A DNA stretch of 64,000 nucleotides from Coffea arabica (lineage: Eukaryota; Streptophyta; Magnoliopsida; Gentianales; Rubiaceae), in the NCBI RefSeq assembly GCF_036785885.1, contig NC_092323.1, positions 11,292,501-11,356,500 of the forward strand. Direction: 5' to 3'. The notes under the pieces were generated by a model, which saw nothing but the letters and a program-made list of their open reading frames with translations, had not been told where the DNA came from and ran no database searches. Position 1 is the stretch's first letter, and the number at the start of each line of letters is the position of its first letter. A program made the translations under genes and the position numbers. This document shows, in pieces, positions 24,336 to 36,950 of this stretch.

Positions 24336-24842
24336 ATGGAACCTTCCTGGATCCAGTTTTCTTCCATAAAACAGTCTTCTCATCATCTTACAAGCAAATT
24401 ATTGCAGAAGGTGAAAACCTTGATTTCTGCATTGCTGGTGATGAGGATGAGACAAGGTATTTATGGGACACTGGTCCATCCAGCAGTACCAGTACTGATG
24501 AGAATGAAATCATCTTCAGTCTTCAAAAAGAGCCCGAAAAGCAATACATAGGTGTTCGAAAGCGGCCGTGGGGGAATAATGCAGCTGAAATAAGGGATTC
24601 TACAAGAAATGGGATAAGGGTTTGGCGTGGAACTTTTGATACTGCAGAGGAGGGAGCTGTGGCCTACGATCATTGCAGGAAATGGGATGTGAAGACATGG
24701 GTGGAGAATCCCCAGTTGCAGCCTTGAAAGAGGTACACAAGATGAGAAATAGGTCGAAACGAAGATGTTTTGGCGTTTGAGGACTTGGGAGTTGGGACCT
24801 GACCTTTTAGATGAGCTATTAGCAGAAACTAGTTATTCTTGA
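24336..24842 (+). pseudogene. ERF group IXc pseudogene (copy 3)
   Basis: Related to the intact ERF at 35.3 kb: the N-terminus starts at 24336 (MEPSW) and NLDF, GDE, YLWDT and EIIFSLQ match the paralogue. A frameshift near 24380 moves the frame. The AP2 domain starts [10 protein letters not shown], then has NN for the usual KY, and ends after AYDH, where the second half of the domain (AALAMRG...LNFP) is deleted. The linker and EDLL tail (FEDLG, ELLAET) follow in other frames with further indels, to a stop at 24840-24842. A long upstream frame from 24251 is only leader read through. No functional ERF is expected. Confidence 0.88.
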
Positions 24843-25974
24843 AGGTAAATTGGATCGGTAACTTTGGCTCCATTTTATTATACCTAGATGTTCCGAATTC
24901 TATTTCTTTCCGCTCTTTTTTTTTATTAACTAATATTAACACTGATTCCTTATATTTGTTCCTTTTCTAGTCACGTCCATATCATTACCAATTTTTTGAA
25001 CCCTAATTCTTTCTGTGGTGATTCTTTGACACTTCATTCTCTCCACCTATTATAAGGATCTAGAGGGGACCTATTAATTGCGCACTGAATTGCATTTAAC
25101 TGACGTGAGTTTCTACGACTGTGGTCAGAGAAAACTTGCATGATTGCATCAGAGTGTAAATTAATTGGACTGGCCAAAATCAGACATAGGTAAACGCTTT
25201 TAAAATTTCTTTAGAAATGATTGTTCAAGATTCATTGTATACAGATAAGGATTTTACACTACGAGTGCTGATGATGTAAGAATGCAAGGACAGGAACATG
25301 TAGACTGAAGTTGGGGATGCATAGACTAGAGATATGTTATAAATTAAATGTTGTTAAAAAGAAAAAAAGATTGAAGACAGGTTGGTTCTTGATCCAAGCC
25401 AAGGACGAACTTGGAAAATACAAGGCACCATCAAACGCACTTGAAATATAAGGATTTGATCAGTTTTTGTGGAATTCTAGCTTGAATGTGTAACGTTATC
25501 AAACCCTAAGCAAATCAAGCTTGAAGCTTTATTTAATTCACTTTTCAGCCAACGAAATTGATTGTCAGACATAATCCACCAGATTAATTAGTCTGTTTGG
25601 TTAGCAATTAATTGAATATAGGATGACAGGGCAATATATTAAGGTTTCTCCATATATATGTCATTTTCCCATCATCTATGATTTCGATTGTTGACAATTC
25701 AAACTCGGAGCAGTCTACAGCTAAGAGGTTCAGGTATTCATGTCTTACTATAATGATAAGATAATTTATTTTTATAGAGCTTTGTTTATGCAACCATGCA
25801 TGATGACGAATTGACAATAGCCATAGTGCCATACAACATATTTAATACTGCAAGAAAAGCACCTCGACATTACCCTAGTATCAATCTGTGTATGCATCCC
25901 ACATTAATTATTGATTTTGTAATACATTTTTCCTTTTTTAAAAAAAATATGTCTTGATTCTCACATTCTGACCC

Positions 25975-26080
25975 CGGGAATTTGTCTTCTTCCGTCGGCG
26001 GATTCCGCACGAGGACAGCTCCCCTTAGAAGTAGGAATAACAGCATTTAAATACAGGACAGGTACCCTCTGTAATAGGAC
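25975..26080. repeat. Segmental duplicate (partner at 40.44-40.54 kb)
   Basis: ttccgtcggcggattc at 25991 matches 40456, and the homology continues through tagaagtaggaat / taggaatgggaat, catttaaatacaggacag / ccttaaattcaaggacag. Confidence 0.65.
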
Positions 26081-27398
26081 CAACTATTTCTTTTTTTTTT
26101 TAATTTCTTTCTTTCAACAAAAAAATTTTAAAAAAAATTCCTTTTCTCTTGCTTTGAGTGATTGTATTAATTTATGCTCTCAGTTACCGTTTTCCAAATG
26201 ATAATGAGGGTTCAGAATTCAAAGTTTCAAAGCTCATTCCTCCATTTAGATTGATGGCCACAAGCAACAACTCGGACCAACTTCTCTTCTTCGTCTATCG
26301 AATGAAAATCCAAGCAAAGGTACGATGGAGTATAAGACTTTGTCTATGTTCGTAGACATAGTCTATCTGGTCTAGTCATATGAAGTTGGTACAAGGGATC
26401 TGATTTTCTTGATTGTTGTAGTATCTTTTGGAGCCAACAGAAAAAGTTAAATCAAACAAGAAATGCTGATTGAGATATGGTACACGCTATCAATTGACTG
26501 AAGACTAGTATCAATTCATATGTAACTAGCCAAGACCTTAGTAGAGGAAGGTGAAGTAGATTAGAAAAACCTGCCGATGTGATCTTTTAAGTTCTAGATT
26601 TTTTTTTTATTTATGTTTCTTATAGTGGATTAATCATTAATTATAATGCGCGAATAGAAACAATAAACTTCATTAAGATTGGTTAAAATTATCAAATCTT
26701 TACTTCCTTAATTAGATAAATCTGGATGTCAGTCTGTTATTAATTTGGGTCAGCAGATGCTGAGCGGAGGCTAATATAAGAGTAGAATAATCTAAGTTTA
26801 GACCGAAGAATAAAATGAAAATTAAGAATTGAAGAATTTTTTTTTTGTTTAATTTCAATGTTTATATGCATTCATTAATTCGGCCGCACAGATGCTGAAT
26901 TTACATGTGGAATAATTTGACCTAAAACAAAATACGAAACAAATAATTTACGTTAATGGAGAATCCTTTTAGGATGCTCATCAGAGCTCTAGATATCGAT
27001 GCCCTTCGAAAGGACTTCGTCTTCTGCTCTAAAGAAGGAAGATTTAAGACCCCCAAATTTTGTGCCAATCAAAATTGTTTTATCAGATTCAGCTATCATT
27101 TATTAAATCTCCTTTCTTAGTTATTCAACTTTATATTGCTTCGAAATCTATGAAGGTGTTTCTTGAAATTGCTTGTTAGAGATTTTTGGGATAAGGTGAT
27201 CGAGGTCCGCCTAAGTATATAACGCATCCATACACACATTTTTGGTATAAGGTGAGATTCTTATTACACCATTTTTCTATACACAATCTAAGTTTTGTTC
27301 ATGTTGGATAAAACAGTTACTTTTGTGCTCCAATCATTCAACGGAAAGAAGGTGATGAGTTTGAGAGCGACAAAACCAAAAAAAAAAAAAAAGGCAAT

Positions 27399-27571
27399 TA
27401 TGATATCTATCTCATCCATGAAAAAAGCGGGAAATGACGTCCTTTTGACTGAAACGAACACAGCAAATAATTGAATCCTATATGATATCTATCTCATCCA
27501 CGAAAAAGCATTAGACAGAAATTTATGGATTTTTTTTTTTTGGATGAAACGAACACACAAAATGGTGTAAC
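27399..27571. repeat. Short imperfect tandem duplication
   Basis: tatgatatctatctcatcc occurs at about 27399 and 27481, each followed by gaaaaa(a)gc and then tgaaacgaacaca (27450 and 27544). The period is about 80-94 bp. Confidence 0.7.
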
Positions 27572-28194
27572 ATCGCATATAGATAGGAGAAAGGGTCAAA
27601 CATCAAAACCCTTCAACCAATTTAAAGCAGCCTTCAAAGGTTTAGACTTTCTTTCTAGGTTATCTATCTTTTTAAAAAAGAAAAAAAATTATGGAGTATA
27701 TTTCTTAATAAAATTTCAATACAACACCCCTTCTAGTATACTTAAGGTCGCAAAGATTTCATCCTCAACAAGTGGATAGCTGTTTCTGATCTTTCAATTA
27801 TGCCTTAGTATCATGTTCTCATGATCTTTTTTTCCAAATATTTAACCATTCAATTAACAAATATGCATAGTTGCATTCCAATCACTTTCAATCTTTTTCT
27901 TTTTATTGATTGTGACTCTTGAAATGTTATTTTATTATTAAAGGTTCATGAATGCGCCCCATTTTTTTTGTTGGATTAAAATGCATGCATTTCAAGAAAA
28001 AGAAAGAGACTTGTTTGGGTATTTACTTACAACTTAATTGAAAGAGACTGGCTGGCAAAAAAAAAAAAAAAACAAGTAAAGAAAAGCAAATGAATTCATG
28101 GGCCCAAACAATATGTTATTTTGGAATGAAGATAATATTAAAATCCAGAAGCAGGACGTGAACCCCCAGAAGGTGATATTTTCACGACCCCATA

Positions 28195-28300
28195 ATGCTT
28201 TTTCTTTGTCTGCTTTCGTCGGCGGATGGTCCACTCTGTGCCCTTTACTGGACCAGTAGATTCAGCAGTGAATTTCATAAGAAACCCTTAACCAGTTAAG
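28195..28300. repeat. Segmental duplicate (partner at 45.53-45.63 kb)
   Basis: Shares ttcgtcggcg / ttccgtcggcg and, 70-80 bp on, tttcataagaaaccctt / tttcacaagaaaccctt. Confidence 0.5.
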
Positions 28301-28897
28301 TGTCTCCGTTGATCAAGTACTCTTACTATACAATTTGTTTAAAACAGTGATATACTGTTGGCACTTAAGTTTCTAGCAATGTTTTCTGGTTTCGATGAGT
28401 CCTATATTGCCTCAACACTTCTGTAAAAGTAAAAATTCAAGCTAGCATGAATTGATGTCTAAACGCCTAGATGGTACTCGACAGAAACGACTAAATACAA
28501 CTAAAATGATCATCACAACTGCTCTTATGCTGAGTAGTTTATCCGATGGGACAGTATTTTATCATCATTTGAAGTCCCAGTGGATGAAGCTAGAGAAATT
28601 AAGATTAGACATCTGTGAGCCAGTCAAATATTGTTTGCTATAATGCAAGCTGAGCATTTTGTTCACTAGCACTAATACAACCCTGTGTCCCCTTGAAACT
28701 GAAGTTACAACAAAGTAGCTAAGAGTTAGACTTTCAAATACCCTTGAGACATCAGCATAGAAACCAATTTTAATATCCAAATTCCAAACTACTAATCTTG
28801 TAAAGAACTTTAGCTTGGGTTGCTTAGACAAGATTAAAAAAAAAAAAATAGGGTTCTTCTTTCTATACTACCAGTTCAATACTTGCTTTTCCACTTA

Positions 28898-30121
28898 GGG
28901 CTAATAACACTTTGCCCCCCTGAAAGTGGGGGTAAAAACACCTTGTCCCCCTCAATAAAAATAATTGGCACTTTACCCATTTGAAAGCATTTCATTTAAT
29001 GTTTGTATTAAGTATTCCATTTGAAAAAGCCAAAAAATTATAATGATTAACTGACAATTCTATCCTTATCTTGTAAATTTTGTCTTTAGTCAAATTGATT
29101 CTATGAAAGCATAAGTTATAACACCGTTTATATAATAGATTACTCCATGATATATATTAGTAGATAGCAATAAATATATCTGCCTACAAAGAAGGCTAAA
29201 AAACACACGACATTTCTATATGATAGGTACAAATAAGAGAATATCTAAAATAAAAAATGTGGACTATCTTTTAGTTTATTCCTATTATTTTAGTTGTACG
29301 TTGCTTAATATAGGATTTTTTTTATATATAATATATATTAACATATAAAATTCTTGCAAATTTGGTTGGTAATTGAATTTTAATATCTATTGTCAAACTA
29401 TTTTACCAAATTTTAATTAGAAATTTAGTTATCAAATTTGAATATCTATTTCAACACTATTTTATCAAACTTTAAAGTTTAGATATTAATTGATTTTATC
29501 GATTTTCGTTTGACCAATATCCGATTTAGATTGGATATACTGATTTTTTTCCCAAAGTTTGAACAGCCTAAAATGTGTGTTATTTTTGAAGAAAATCTCT
29601 AGTGCTACATATCATTTATATTTCTCAATAAATGTCCTTTATAAATTACTATCATTGATCGACAACATAAGGGTAAGTTATTTATCAATAGCATAAGAGT
29701 AAAATTGTCAACATGTTTAACCAGACTATTTTTCTTAATAAATGTCCTTTTTAAATTTGGATTAATTTGCTATAGACTAACAGCATATACACCATTATTT
29801 GGATTGAAAATTTTAATCCAAATTTTATTTATGTATCATGCATCTAACCATAATTATGTATACATTGTACATAAAATTAACTCTATAAATTTTTTTTATT
29901 TATCAACAAAAAGGGTAAACTTGTTAACTTATTTTTTTTGTCAAAATTGTCAACTTATTTAAGCAGTTCTTTTCTTCTTTTTTTTTTTTGCATTTTCAAA
30001 TGGAATGCTTACTACAAATACCAAACAAAATATCTCAAGCGGGTAAATTGCCCATTATTTTCGTCGAGGGCACAAAGTGTTATTACCCCCCACTTTCAAG
30101 GGGGCAAAGCGTTATCAACCC
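28898..30121. mobile_element. Mutator-like non-autonomous element with long TIRs
   Basis: The left end starts GGGCTAATAACACTTTGCCC and its reverse complement partner at the right end GGGTTGATAACGCTTTGCCC. The inverted similarity continues for over 130 bp, including tgaaagtggggg and gcattccatttgaaaa-type blocks. Flanking 9-mers TTCCACTTA (28889-28897) and TTGCATTTA (30122-30130) agree at 7 of 9 positions. A 9-bp duplication with long TIRs fits MULEs. There is no transposase frame; the middle is AT-rich. Confidence 0.75.
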
Positions 30122-30567
30122 TTGCATTTATCCATGGTTTCAGCAACTATAAAGTCTGCTATGAATTTGTGGAAGCGTTTTCTTTTTTTTTTTTTAAAGG
30201 AAAATATTTTCTGCTCAAACCCCTCCCAAGAGCTGCGCCCTAAATTTCCCTCTTCTGCACAACTCCTCTCCCATCATCAACACCACATCCTACAGTATAC
30301 AGACCCTTTTATTCAGCAAAACACAGCAGCATAGTGTAGCAGCAACTACAATCTTCTTTACGTATTCAACAGGTAACTTTCAGTGAAGATAAAGGCTCTA
30401 AAGTTTTCGCCACGTCCCAGCAGAATAGCAACGCAAGAAGAATAAATGGTGGATAGACTTAAACAGCCATTGAATAGAGGAGACAAGCTTCATCAACCAT
30501 TACTCTTCAGCTTCTCAATCTATCTGTTGTGGTAAGTTTTTTTTATACAGAATGTAACCTCCATTAT

Positions 30568-31519
30568 GGGTCCGTTTGGTTGGACTGAAAATATTTTTCT
30601 AGGGAAAATATTTTCCATCGAAGTCATTTTCCTGGAAAATCACTTCCTTCTCCATAATTTTCCAGTGTTTGGTTATTAAGTGAAAATATTTTCCGAATTC
30701 CTTTTTTCATAATTTTTCGATGTTTGGTTTGTCAATGAAAATATTTTCTGATATGTTTGTTGATATATTGCTGGCATTGTAGGATCTTGCGGTCTGGGTT
30801 GTGGAACCGAACCGAAGTCTTGCGGACCAAATGTGGGATCTTGAACTTGAGTTGGGTTTGATGAGGTAAATGAGATAAACTTAGAGTTTGCATAGACGGT
30901 GTCTTGAGCCTCGTGATCGTACTCAACCCATGATGATGAAGATGATGATGTTGGTAATGGTGGAGCAGAGGGCTCATATGGCGGACAGTAATATTGGTAC
31001 TGACAATGGCATGGTGGTGGTGGTGGGTTATCAATGAACAATGCCTTCTTCTTCTTCTTCTGCTTTCTTGACCAGAACTTGAGCTTCTTCACGGCCTTCA
31101 TCATCTTCATGGCTGGCCTTCTTGTTTTTCGTGGAGAAAATGAAAAAAGTCCACTGGTGCTGTATTGTTCAGCGGAATCTTGTAAGTTGATTTATTCAAA
31201 TAGAAGAGATAACTTGGCTGTGGCAAAGTACGGATCTGGAAGTGGAAGCGAGATTTGATAGTCTTACGGAGGACACTTGACAAAGCATTCAAAGACAGAG
31301 AAGTTAAAAAACTTCTGCAACTCTCACCAGCTCCTTTTTCATGAGTCCTGAAGCCGTCGGAAATTAACTTCAGGAAAATTGTTGTGGAAGTCATTTTCCA
31401 CCCGGTGGCGTGAAAACATTTTCCAGCTGAAATAATTTTCCAACCTCTTTTGCTTCCAAACACCAGAAATTCTGGAAAACCTTTTCGGGAAAATATTTTC
31501 AGTCCAAACAAACATACCC
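30568..31519. mobile_element. TIR element carrying an apparent host gene fragment
   Basis: Ends are inverted copies: GGGTCCGTTTGGTTGGACTG at the left and, read back from 31519, GGGTATGTTTGTTTGGACTG. Similarity continues inward for over 100 bp as diverged GAAAATATTTTCC repeats. TAT flanks both sides (30565-30567, 31520-31522), a possible 3-bp target duplication as in PIF/Harbinger-type elements, though these prefer TWA. Between the TIRs is non-repetitive, codon-like sequence (see the CDS entry), the layout of a gene-capturing element. Confidence 0.65.
30676..31110 (-). CDS. Captured partial gene in a TIR element, 144 aa
   Basis: The frame starts MKMMKAVKKLKFWSRK, a lysine-rich stretch. A run of prolines and His/Cys/Tyr follows (PPPPPCHCQYQYYCPP), then PSAPPLP, a Ser run and WVEYDHEAQDT. 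The middle (PTFGPQDFGSVPQPRPQDPT) looks like real low-complexity coding sequence. The last 25 or so codons run into the element's terminal repeat (QKIFSLTNQTSKNYEK...), so the native C-terminus is missing. The N-terminus recalls small plant proteins of unknown function starting with a KLKFWSRK-type motif, from memory and unverified. Sequence upstream (31110-31340) looks like a leader. Whether it is expressed is unknown. Confidence 0.45.
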   Translation of the reverse strand: MKMMKAVKKLKFWSRKQKKKKKALFIDNPPPPPCHCQYQYYCPPYEPSAPPLPTSSSSSSWVEYDHEAQDTVYANSKFISFTSSNPTQVQDPTFGPQDFGSVPQPRPQDPTMPAIYQQTYQKIFSLTNQTSKNYEKRNSENIFT

Positions 31520-34079
31520 TATATGTTATTGGTTTTACTTGTTTACTGTAACTTTTGCTAATATGTCAATGTTTTTTCTTTTTTACTGGTAAAAGTATTA
31601 ATTCTATTGAATAGCATCCATTAGTTATTAGTAGCAAAACACCTACAAATACATAACAAAGGCCTTTGAAAAATAACTAACTATATATTTACATCAAATT
31701 AAAGATGCATATAGAAAAGTCCCTATCCAAACTAAGCTCCCATTTGTTCTCGGCATCTTCCTCCATCTAGCAACTGCTTTTCGAATTTGATGTAATTAAA
31801 TCTTATGACTACAACTTCTGTATACATATTCAGAATCGATATCACCCATAAATTTTATGATAAAACACTTAGTTTACTGGTAAAGAATCCTTTTCTCAAA
31901 AGTTAATGTGAGCACGTACATTATCAAGAAACTAATTAAACATGTATTCTCTATCAAAGTATCTAGGACATAAAGATCAAATGTGAGAAAAATATAACCA
32001 GACTAAATTTTTAGCAAGTCCAACCTGACAACATTTTTTAACTTCTTCATTTTTTCTTTTTTCCTTTTTTGGTGGGCTCAAATCTGAAGGAAGTTATTGG
32101 AATGTAATATCCTAAGATCATGATGAAACTTGAGAAGCTAAATGAATTATATTGCTGAGCCATTTAAGTTATACATTTATTAAACCTCACCTAGCACATT
32201 CAAGGGAGCTTACCCAATAATTTCATTTATCTTCAGCTCTTACCAGTTAAATTTTAGCTGAAATTCATGATTTGAAAGTCAATTGTTGTGAAGACTGGTA
32301 GAGATCGACTTGAGCTCCAACAATTATTGCACAAATGGACAATTCTACATCATCTCCTCCCAACTCAAATAGATCCAAAAATACTAATAATAATAATAAT
32401 GATGATGATGATGATGATTCAGAAAAGAAGATGCTAAAGCTTCAAGTACTAGCCAGTAGAAGCCATATCAGGTGCAACTTATTCTTTCATTATGGGAACT
32501 TAATCCACCTATAGGCAGTTTCAAACTTTGCAACCATAGAACAACCTGTAATTAGTATTTTGCTTCACGTTCTCTTTTGTTTTTAATCTTTGCCTATCTT
32601 TGGAGACATCTATTGTTTAAAGATTAAAGATAGTTGGGGACATACAATAGCAGCAAAGCTAATCAAAATGCATACAAGTTATCTCGAGTTCACTAGCTTA
32701 AGAGAAAAAGAGTGGGATCCAAATTAAAAGTACTGGTTTTGTAATAGAACCATCAAAGCGTCTTATGAAAATGGCATAATGATCCCAATTCAAAGTCACA
32801 TCAAGGCTTATGAAAATGGATTCAAGTGCCTTTAATTTCCTAGCTGAAAATGATAGGGTTTGACCCTGACTCATAGTGCTCATTTTGTTATATAGCCGTC
32901 ATTGATTTTGTGACGGCACAATGGTTTTTCTTTTATCAGGTCTCCAAAGTATGCGAAAGAGTCGTATTTTATATATCCCCAAAATTTCACTTTGCTCATG
33001 CATGACTGATAGTTGTTAATAGATAGCAACAAGCTTTGTCTTGTAATATGCAACTGTAGCCGTAACAAAGAGTTATTTTCGAATAATATTCAGATTTAGA
33101 GAAGGATAAGGTATCTTAATATCACATTGTTAACAAAAGGTTTGGAAAAGTGTATTAATTGGATTGAAAAGATCAGATGAATATGATGAAGGCATGTCGT
33201 TGCTGCTGATGATCAAGAAAAATGATGACAAGTTCAACAAGAAAGATTTTTCTCTTCCCAAAGCAAATGTCTGTTACTGTTGAGTAGTTAAAGTAACTTC
33301 GCTGCCCCACAAAGTTCCTATTTCCTAATTGATAGTTAAATGGTTTTCCTAATCAATCGGAAAACCAATCAAAATTCTATTTAACTTTAATTTCTTTTTT
33401 GTTGAGTTAAAAGTATGGAGATAATCGCATCAAAAACAAATGATAAGTGAAAAAACAGAAGAGATGGCAATAATAGTAGCTCTGTGATACATCACACTTT
33501 CGACAAAGAGATGGAGTAAAACCACCAACAACTGTTGAAGAAATGAGATTGTTAAGATTGAAATTTAGGAACATTACAAAGTAAAAGACAACATCAGAGT
33601 GATTATCAAGAGAAATGCATAGTAAGGTAATGAATTGAGAGATGGGAATGGTTAAGATGATCTTACAGTACAAAAGGTAGATCAAATCAGACAGACAAGA
33701 AGTTTCAGAACAGTGATATGATAACTATGGATGCTAAAGAGAAGAGATCTTACCCTAGGAAACTAGTGTTAGAATGAGTTCAAAGAAGATGATCCAAGGT
33801 AACATGGAATGTTGGAATCAGTTTTCTGGTATCACTTGGGAACATGATCTGACACAAGCTAACTACTTTGATGTTTCAAACTTCAGGACTTCAAACAGGA
33901 GGAGACACCCAAAACAGTAAACAAAAGTGCTTCAAAGTTCCAACTCGACGTATATATGTGACCAGTAATTTGGAGAGTAGGCCTTTAAATCATTAGATAC
34001 CACTATCAAGTGCTCATACAGTTTAGTTCCTTGGTTCTATCAGAATTGTCTCTATTCATCTTTGAATGCTTTTAATTTT
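31520..34079. other. Intergenic with one first-exon-like frame
   Basis: Mostly AT-rich. At 32335 an ATG opens a 59-codon frame (MDNSTSSPPNSNRSK..., then Asn and Asp runs, SEKKMLKLQVLASRSHI) with a possible donor AG|gtgcaa at 32471. It could be a first exon, but the Asn/Asp part comes from an AAT/GAT microsatellite (32386-32418). I recognise no product and no clear second exon. Confidence 0.25.
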
Positions 34080-35000
34080 GATTGTGTAGGATCCCAGCTC
34101 CTGCAGACTCTCAAATCTAGTTCATCAAGGGTGCCAAGGTCCAGAAACAATCATAATGCACGTTATATAATTCATTTCTTGGAAGAAGCAATATGAGGAA
34201 ATAGCTTTTCGGGAGACAGCAACCTATTTATGACCCTTAAAGATCATTTGCAGAAAGCAAAAGCATGCCTTTTTTCAATAATATACTATATATTTGATCC
34301 CCTTAATTATTTTCTCTTCCTGCTAAATCCTTGTGAACGCTTGTAAAAAGTCCGACATCAAGATCTTGACTTGATGACTGACAGAACTTAGATGCTATTG
34401 AGCTAGCTAGTTTAGAAAACAGTGTATGGTTCTAAGTCCAGAAGAACTCAAGGAAACCAACGATACCTTCTCTAAGGTGTATGGCTCTAAGTCCAGCATA
34501 TGTATTGTTTAAATGGAGGAAACAATTCCACAGTATAGATGCCTGCTGTCATGTTTTCTTATTCAAACTTTTTAGTTGAAACTTATCAAAATTATAAACA
34601 CTAGCAGAAGAAAAATATTGATGTAAAGAACAAAGCACCAAATGCGACGTTTTGCTAAATTGAAACAGATTATATAGATTGGTAGAACATGGGCATGTAA
34701 TACTGAGATATTGATCAAGCATGATGTCAAAAGAGAAACTTAATTTTCAATATACAGTAACATACAATTTGATATTGTGATAATAAAAAACTAAATTAGG
34801 ATTATATGGTAATGAAGCTATTACTAATATACAGCCTCCAAGTTAAATCTTTTCCACGGTTGAGGTTGCAAAACATACATTGAAGGTATAATGCACTTCT
34901 TTTAGGTGCAAGAACTGAAAAGAAATTGATATGTTTTGCTTTGGAACAAAAGCAATTTGATACATTATCTACAAAAGCAAAAGAGGAGGTAGTGCCACTG
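34080..35000. repeat. Segmental duplicate B (partner at 22.59-23.37 kb)
   Basis: See the 22.59 kb entry for anchors. It lies on the 3' side of ERF copy 2, whereas copy A lies on the 5' side of the ERF pseudogene, so one ERF unit is inverted relative to this segment. Confidence 0.6.
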
Positions 35001-35258
35001 GCGGCTAAGTGGGGAGATTATATATTATGTACTTCATAATTACTGCTCTATTAGAGCTGAAGCGAATAAGACATATCTGAATCATGGCTTAGACGGTTAG
35101 GGTTCCAACAGTTGGTGATGTTGTGGGCAAGAAAGAAAGGCAAACCAGGGATTTAAGAAAATCAAAGGGGAGACTAGAAAACAATGAGATGGGGATATAT
35201 AAGTAGGTACAATGATGAATTGACGCATAACAGCATAATTACAACAAGTTGGCTTACT

Positions 35259-35870
35259 TCAAGGATAACAAGTTTCAGATAAAAGCTCATCTAACAGATC
35301 AGATCCCAAGTCCTCAAGAACCAACACGTCGTTTTGCTTATCCTGTTTTGCTTTTCCTCTACGTTTGGACTGATTCTTCATCCTGTGCGCTTCTTTCAGG
35401 GCTGCGACTGGAGATGATCCGTCTTCATACATCCACACCATTTCCTGCAATGATTCTTGGACTCTGTCGATCGGGAAGTTGAGGGCTGTTGCTGGACCGC
35501 GCATTGCTAGTGCAGCTTGATCATAAGCCAAAGCGGCCTCCTCTGCAGAATCAAAAGTTCCAAGCCAAACCCTTAATCCATTTCTTGTAGAATCCCTTAT
35601 TTCAGCTGCATATTTCCCCCATGGCCGCTTGCGCACACCTATATAATGCTTCTCTTCAAGTTTCTCAGGCTGTGTTTGAAGGCTAAATATGATTTCAGTG
35701 CTGTCAACCTCGCTAGATGAACTGGTATTCGTATCCCATAAGTATTGGACATTCTCCTCATCACCAGAAATGTAGAAATCTAGGTTCTGATCATCAGCTT
35801 GATCCATGATCTGCTTGTGGGATGAGAACAGATGGTACCCAGAAAAATGGTCCATCCATGAAGAATTCAT
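35259..35870 (-). CDS. ERF transcription factor, group IXc type (copy 2)
   Basis: Intronless nuclear factor of 203 aa. The N-terminus is acidic ([12 protein letters not shown], residues 36-47). The AP2/ERF domain spans about 76-133: [46 protein letters not shown], with the ERF-type Ala and Asp. A short basic region ([11 protein letters not shown], 165-175) may be the nuclear signal. The tail [16 protein letters not shown] (182-197) is the EDLL-type activation motif of ERF1B/ORA59-like proteins. By family it should bind GCC boxes in ethylene or jasmonate responses. It is the closest relative of the pseudogene at 24.3 kb, including a shared promoter layout. The exact orthologue is not assigned. 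Confidence 0.93.
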   Translation of the reverse strand: MNSSWMDHFSGYHLFSSHKQIMDQADDQNLDFYISGDEENVQYLWDTNTSSSSEVDSTEIIFSLQTQPEKLEEKHYIGVRKRPWGKYAAEIRDSTRNGLRVWLGTFDSAEEAALAYDQAALAMRGPATALNFPIDRVQESLQEMVWMYEDGSSPVAALKEAHRMKNQSKRRGKAKQDKQNDVLVLEDLGSDLLDELLSETCYP

Positions 35871-35985
35871 TTTCTGAATCTTAATTTCTCTGGTTAGTAC
35901 TACAATAGTGAGAAATATTTAAGTATAAGAAACTTTGGTTTCTCAGACAATTATGAATTGGAGAGGCAAGGGGAGTGCTAGCATG

Positions 35986-36127
35986 TTTATATACATAGTG
36001 GATTAAAGTACTGTAGTTGTTACTGTCAATAGAATATGACAACTGTTGAACCATGGACATGAATTAGAGCTACGGGAAAAAAAATAAATAAAACTACAAA
36101 GAAAACTAAAAAGAGGGATTGACGTCA
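35986..36127 (-). promoter_or_regulatory. Promoter of ERF copy 2: TATA box and TGACGTCA
   Basis: On the minus strand TATATAAA lies at 35986-35993, about 115 bp before the ATG. TGACGTCA lies at 36120-36127, 250 bp before it, inside the palindrome TTGACGTCAA, which also holds a TTGAC core on each strand. TGACGTCA is a bZIP/TGA-type site (family knowledge). Both elements are kept upstream of the pseudogene copy. Confidence 0.65.
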
Positions 36128-36950
36128 ATTGTTTTCATCTTCTTGGTGTCAATTTAGTCCGACGACCAAGTAGAAAGACAAAAATAAAAGGATCTTTATT
36201 CTCTCTCTGTTTCCTTTTTATGTTATTGTTGATTGAATTCCAAGAACCTGACCGAGAATTTCAAACTTCCATCTTTCCCTTTTACTCATCCAACATTACA
36301 GTTTTTCTACTTTATTTGAAGTTAGTCATGGATGGATCAGTTGCTTTACATGACTGCAGGGAGAAATTTTTTCACTCACCTGCAAAATTGAAAAAAGGTT
36401 TACTCCTATTTCATTTTACAGTTTTTGCTTGAATAATTGTTATTATGTACTAGGATTGAAGAGCCTAAAGCACTTGTATTTGATCATGGAGACTCCATAT
36501 ATAGATGAAATTTATTCTAAACTAAAATTTCACATATTCCATGCTAGCACATTTTTTTTTTACCTAAATTGTGATTTAAAAAAGTAAAAAGAAAAAAGTT
36601 TTGGCTTTGAAAGGATAAAAGAGCGAGTCACACATAACTTCCAAAGTTCATTGAGGACAAAGTTAAGTTTGTCATGATATATCAAAGAGAAAGAAAAGAA
36701 ATGCAGTGTACAAAGCTCTCAGAGTCCATCAATTATCATAATATATCCAAAAAAAATAAAAAAGAGATGCAGAGTGTATAAACTTGAGAGCCGGTAGTCA
36801 TTGACACTAGAAATTACTACTTTGGTAATCAAATAGTACAAGTGCAATATTTTCTTGATTGTAGTCATTGATACTAGAAAATACTAGTTTGGTAATCAAT
36901 TAGTACAAGTGCAATATTTTACCCTTACTAGAGTCTAGAAGGAGCGAGTT

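Larger units (their letters stand above)
24850..28897. other. Gene-free, part of the duplicated block
   Basis: No supported gene. It holds two segments repeated downstream: 25975-26080 (with 40440-40540) and 28195-28300 (with 45530-45630). Poly(A/T) runs are frequent. Confidence 0.5.

Noticed and set aside
31034-31258. Plus-strand frame inside the TIR element
   Set aside because: It lies opposite the captured-gene start and leader. The Phe run is the complement of the Lys codons.
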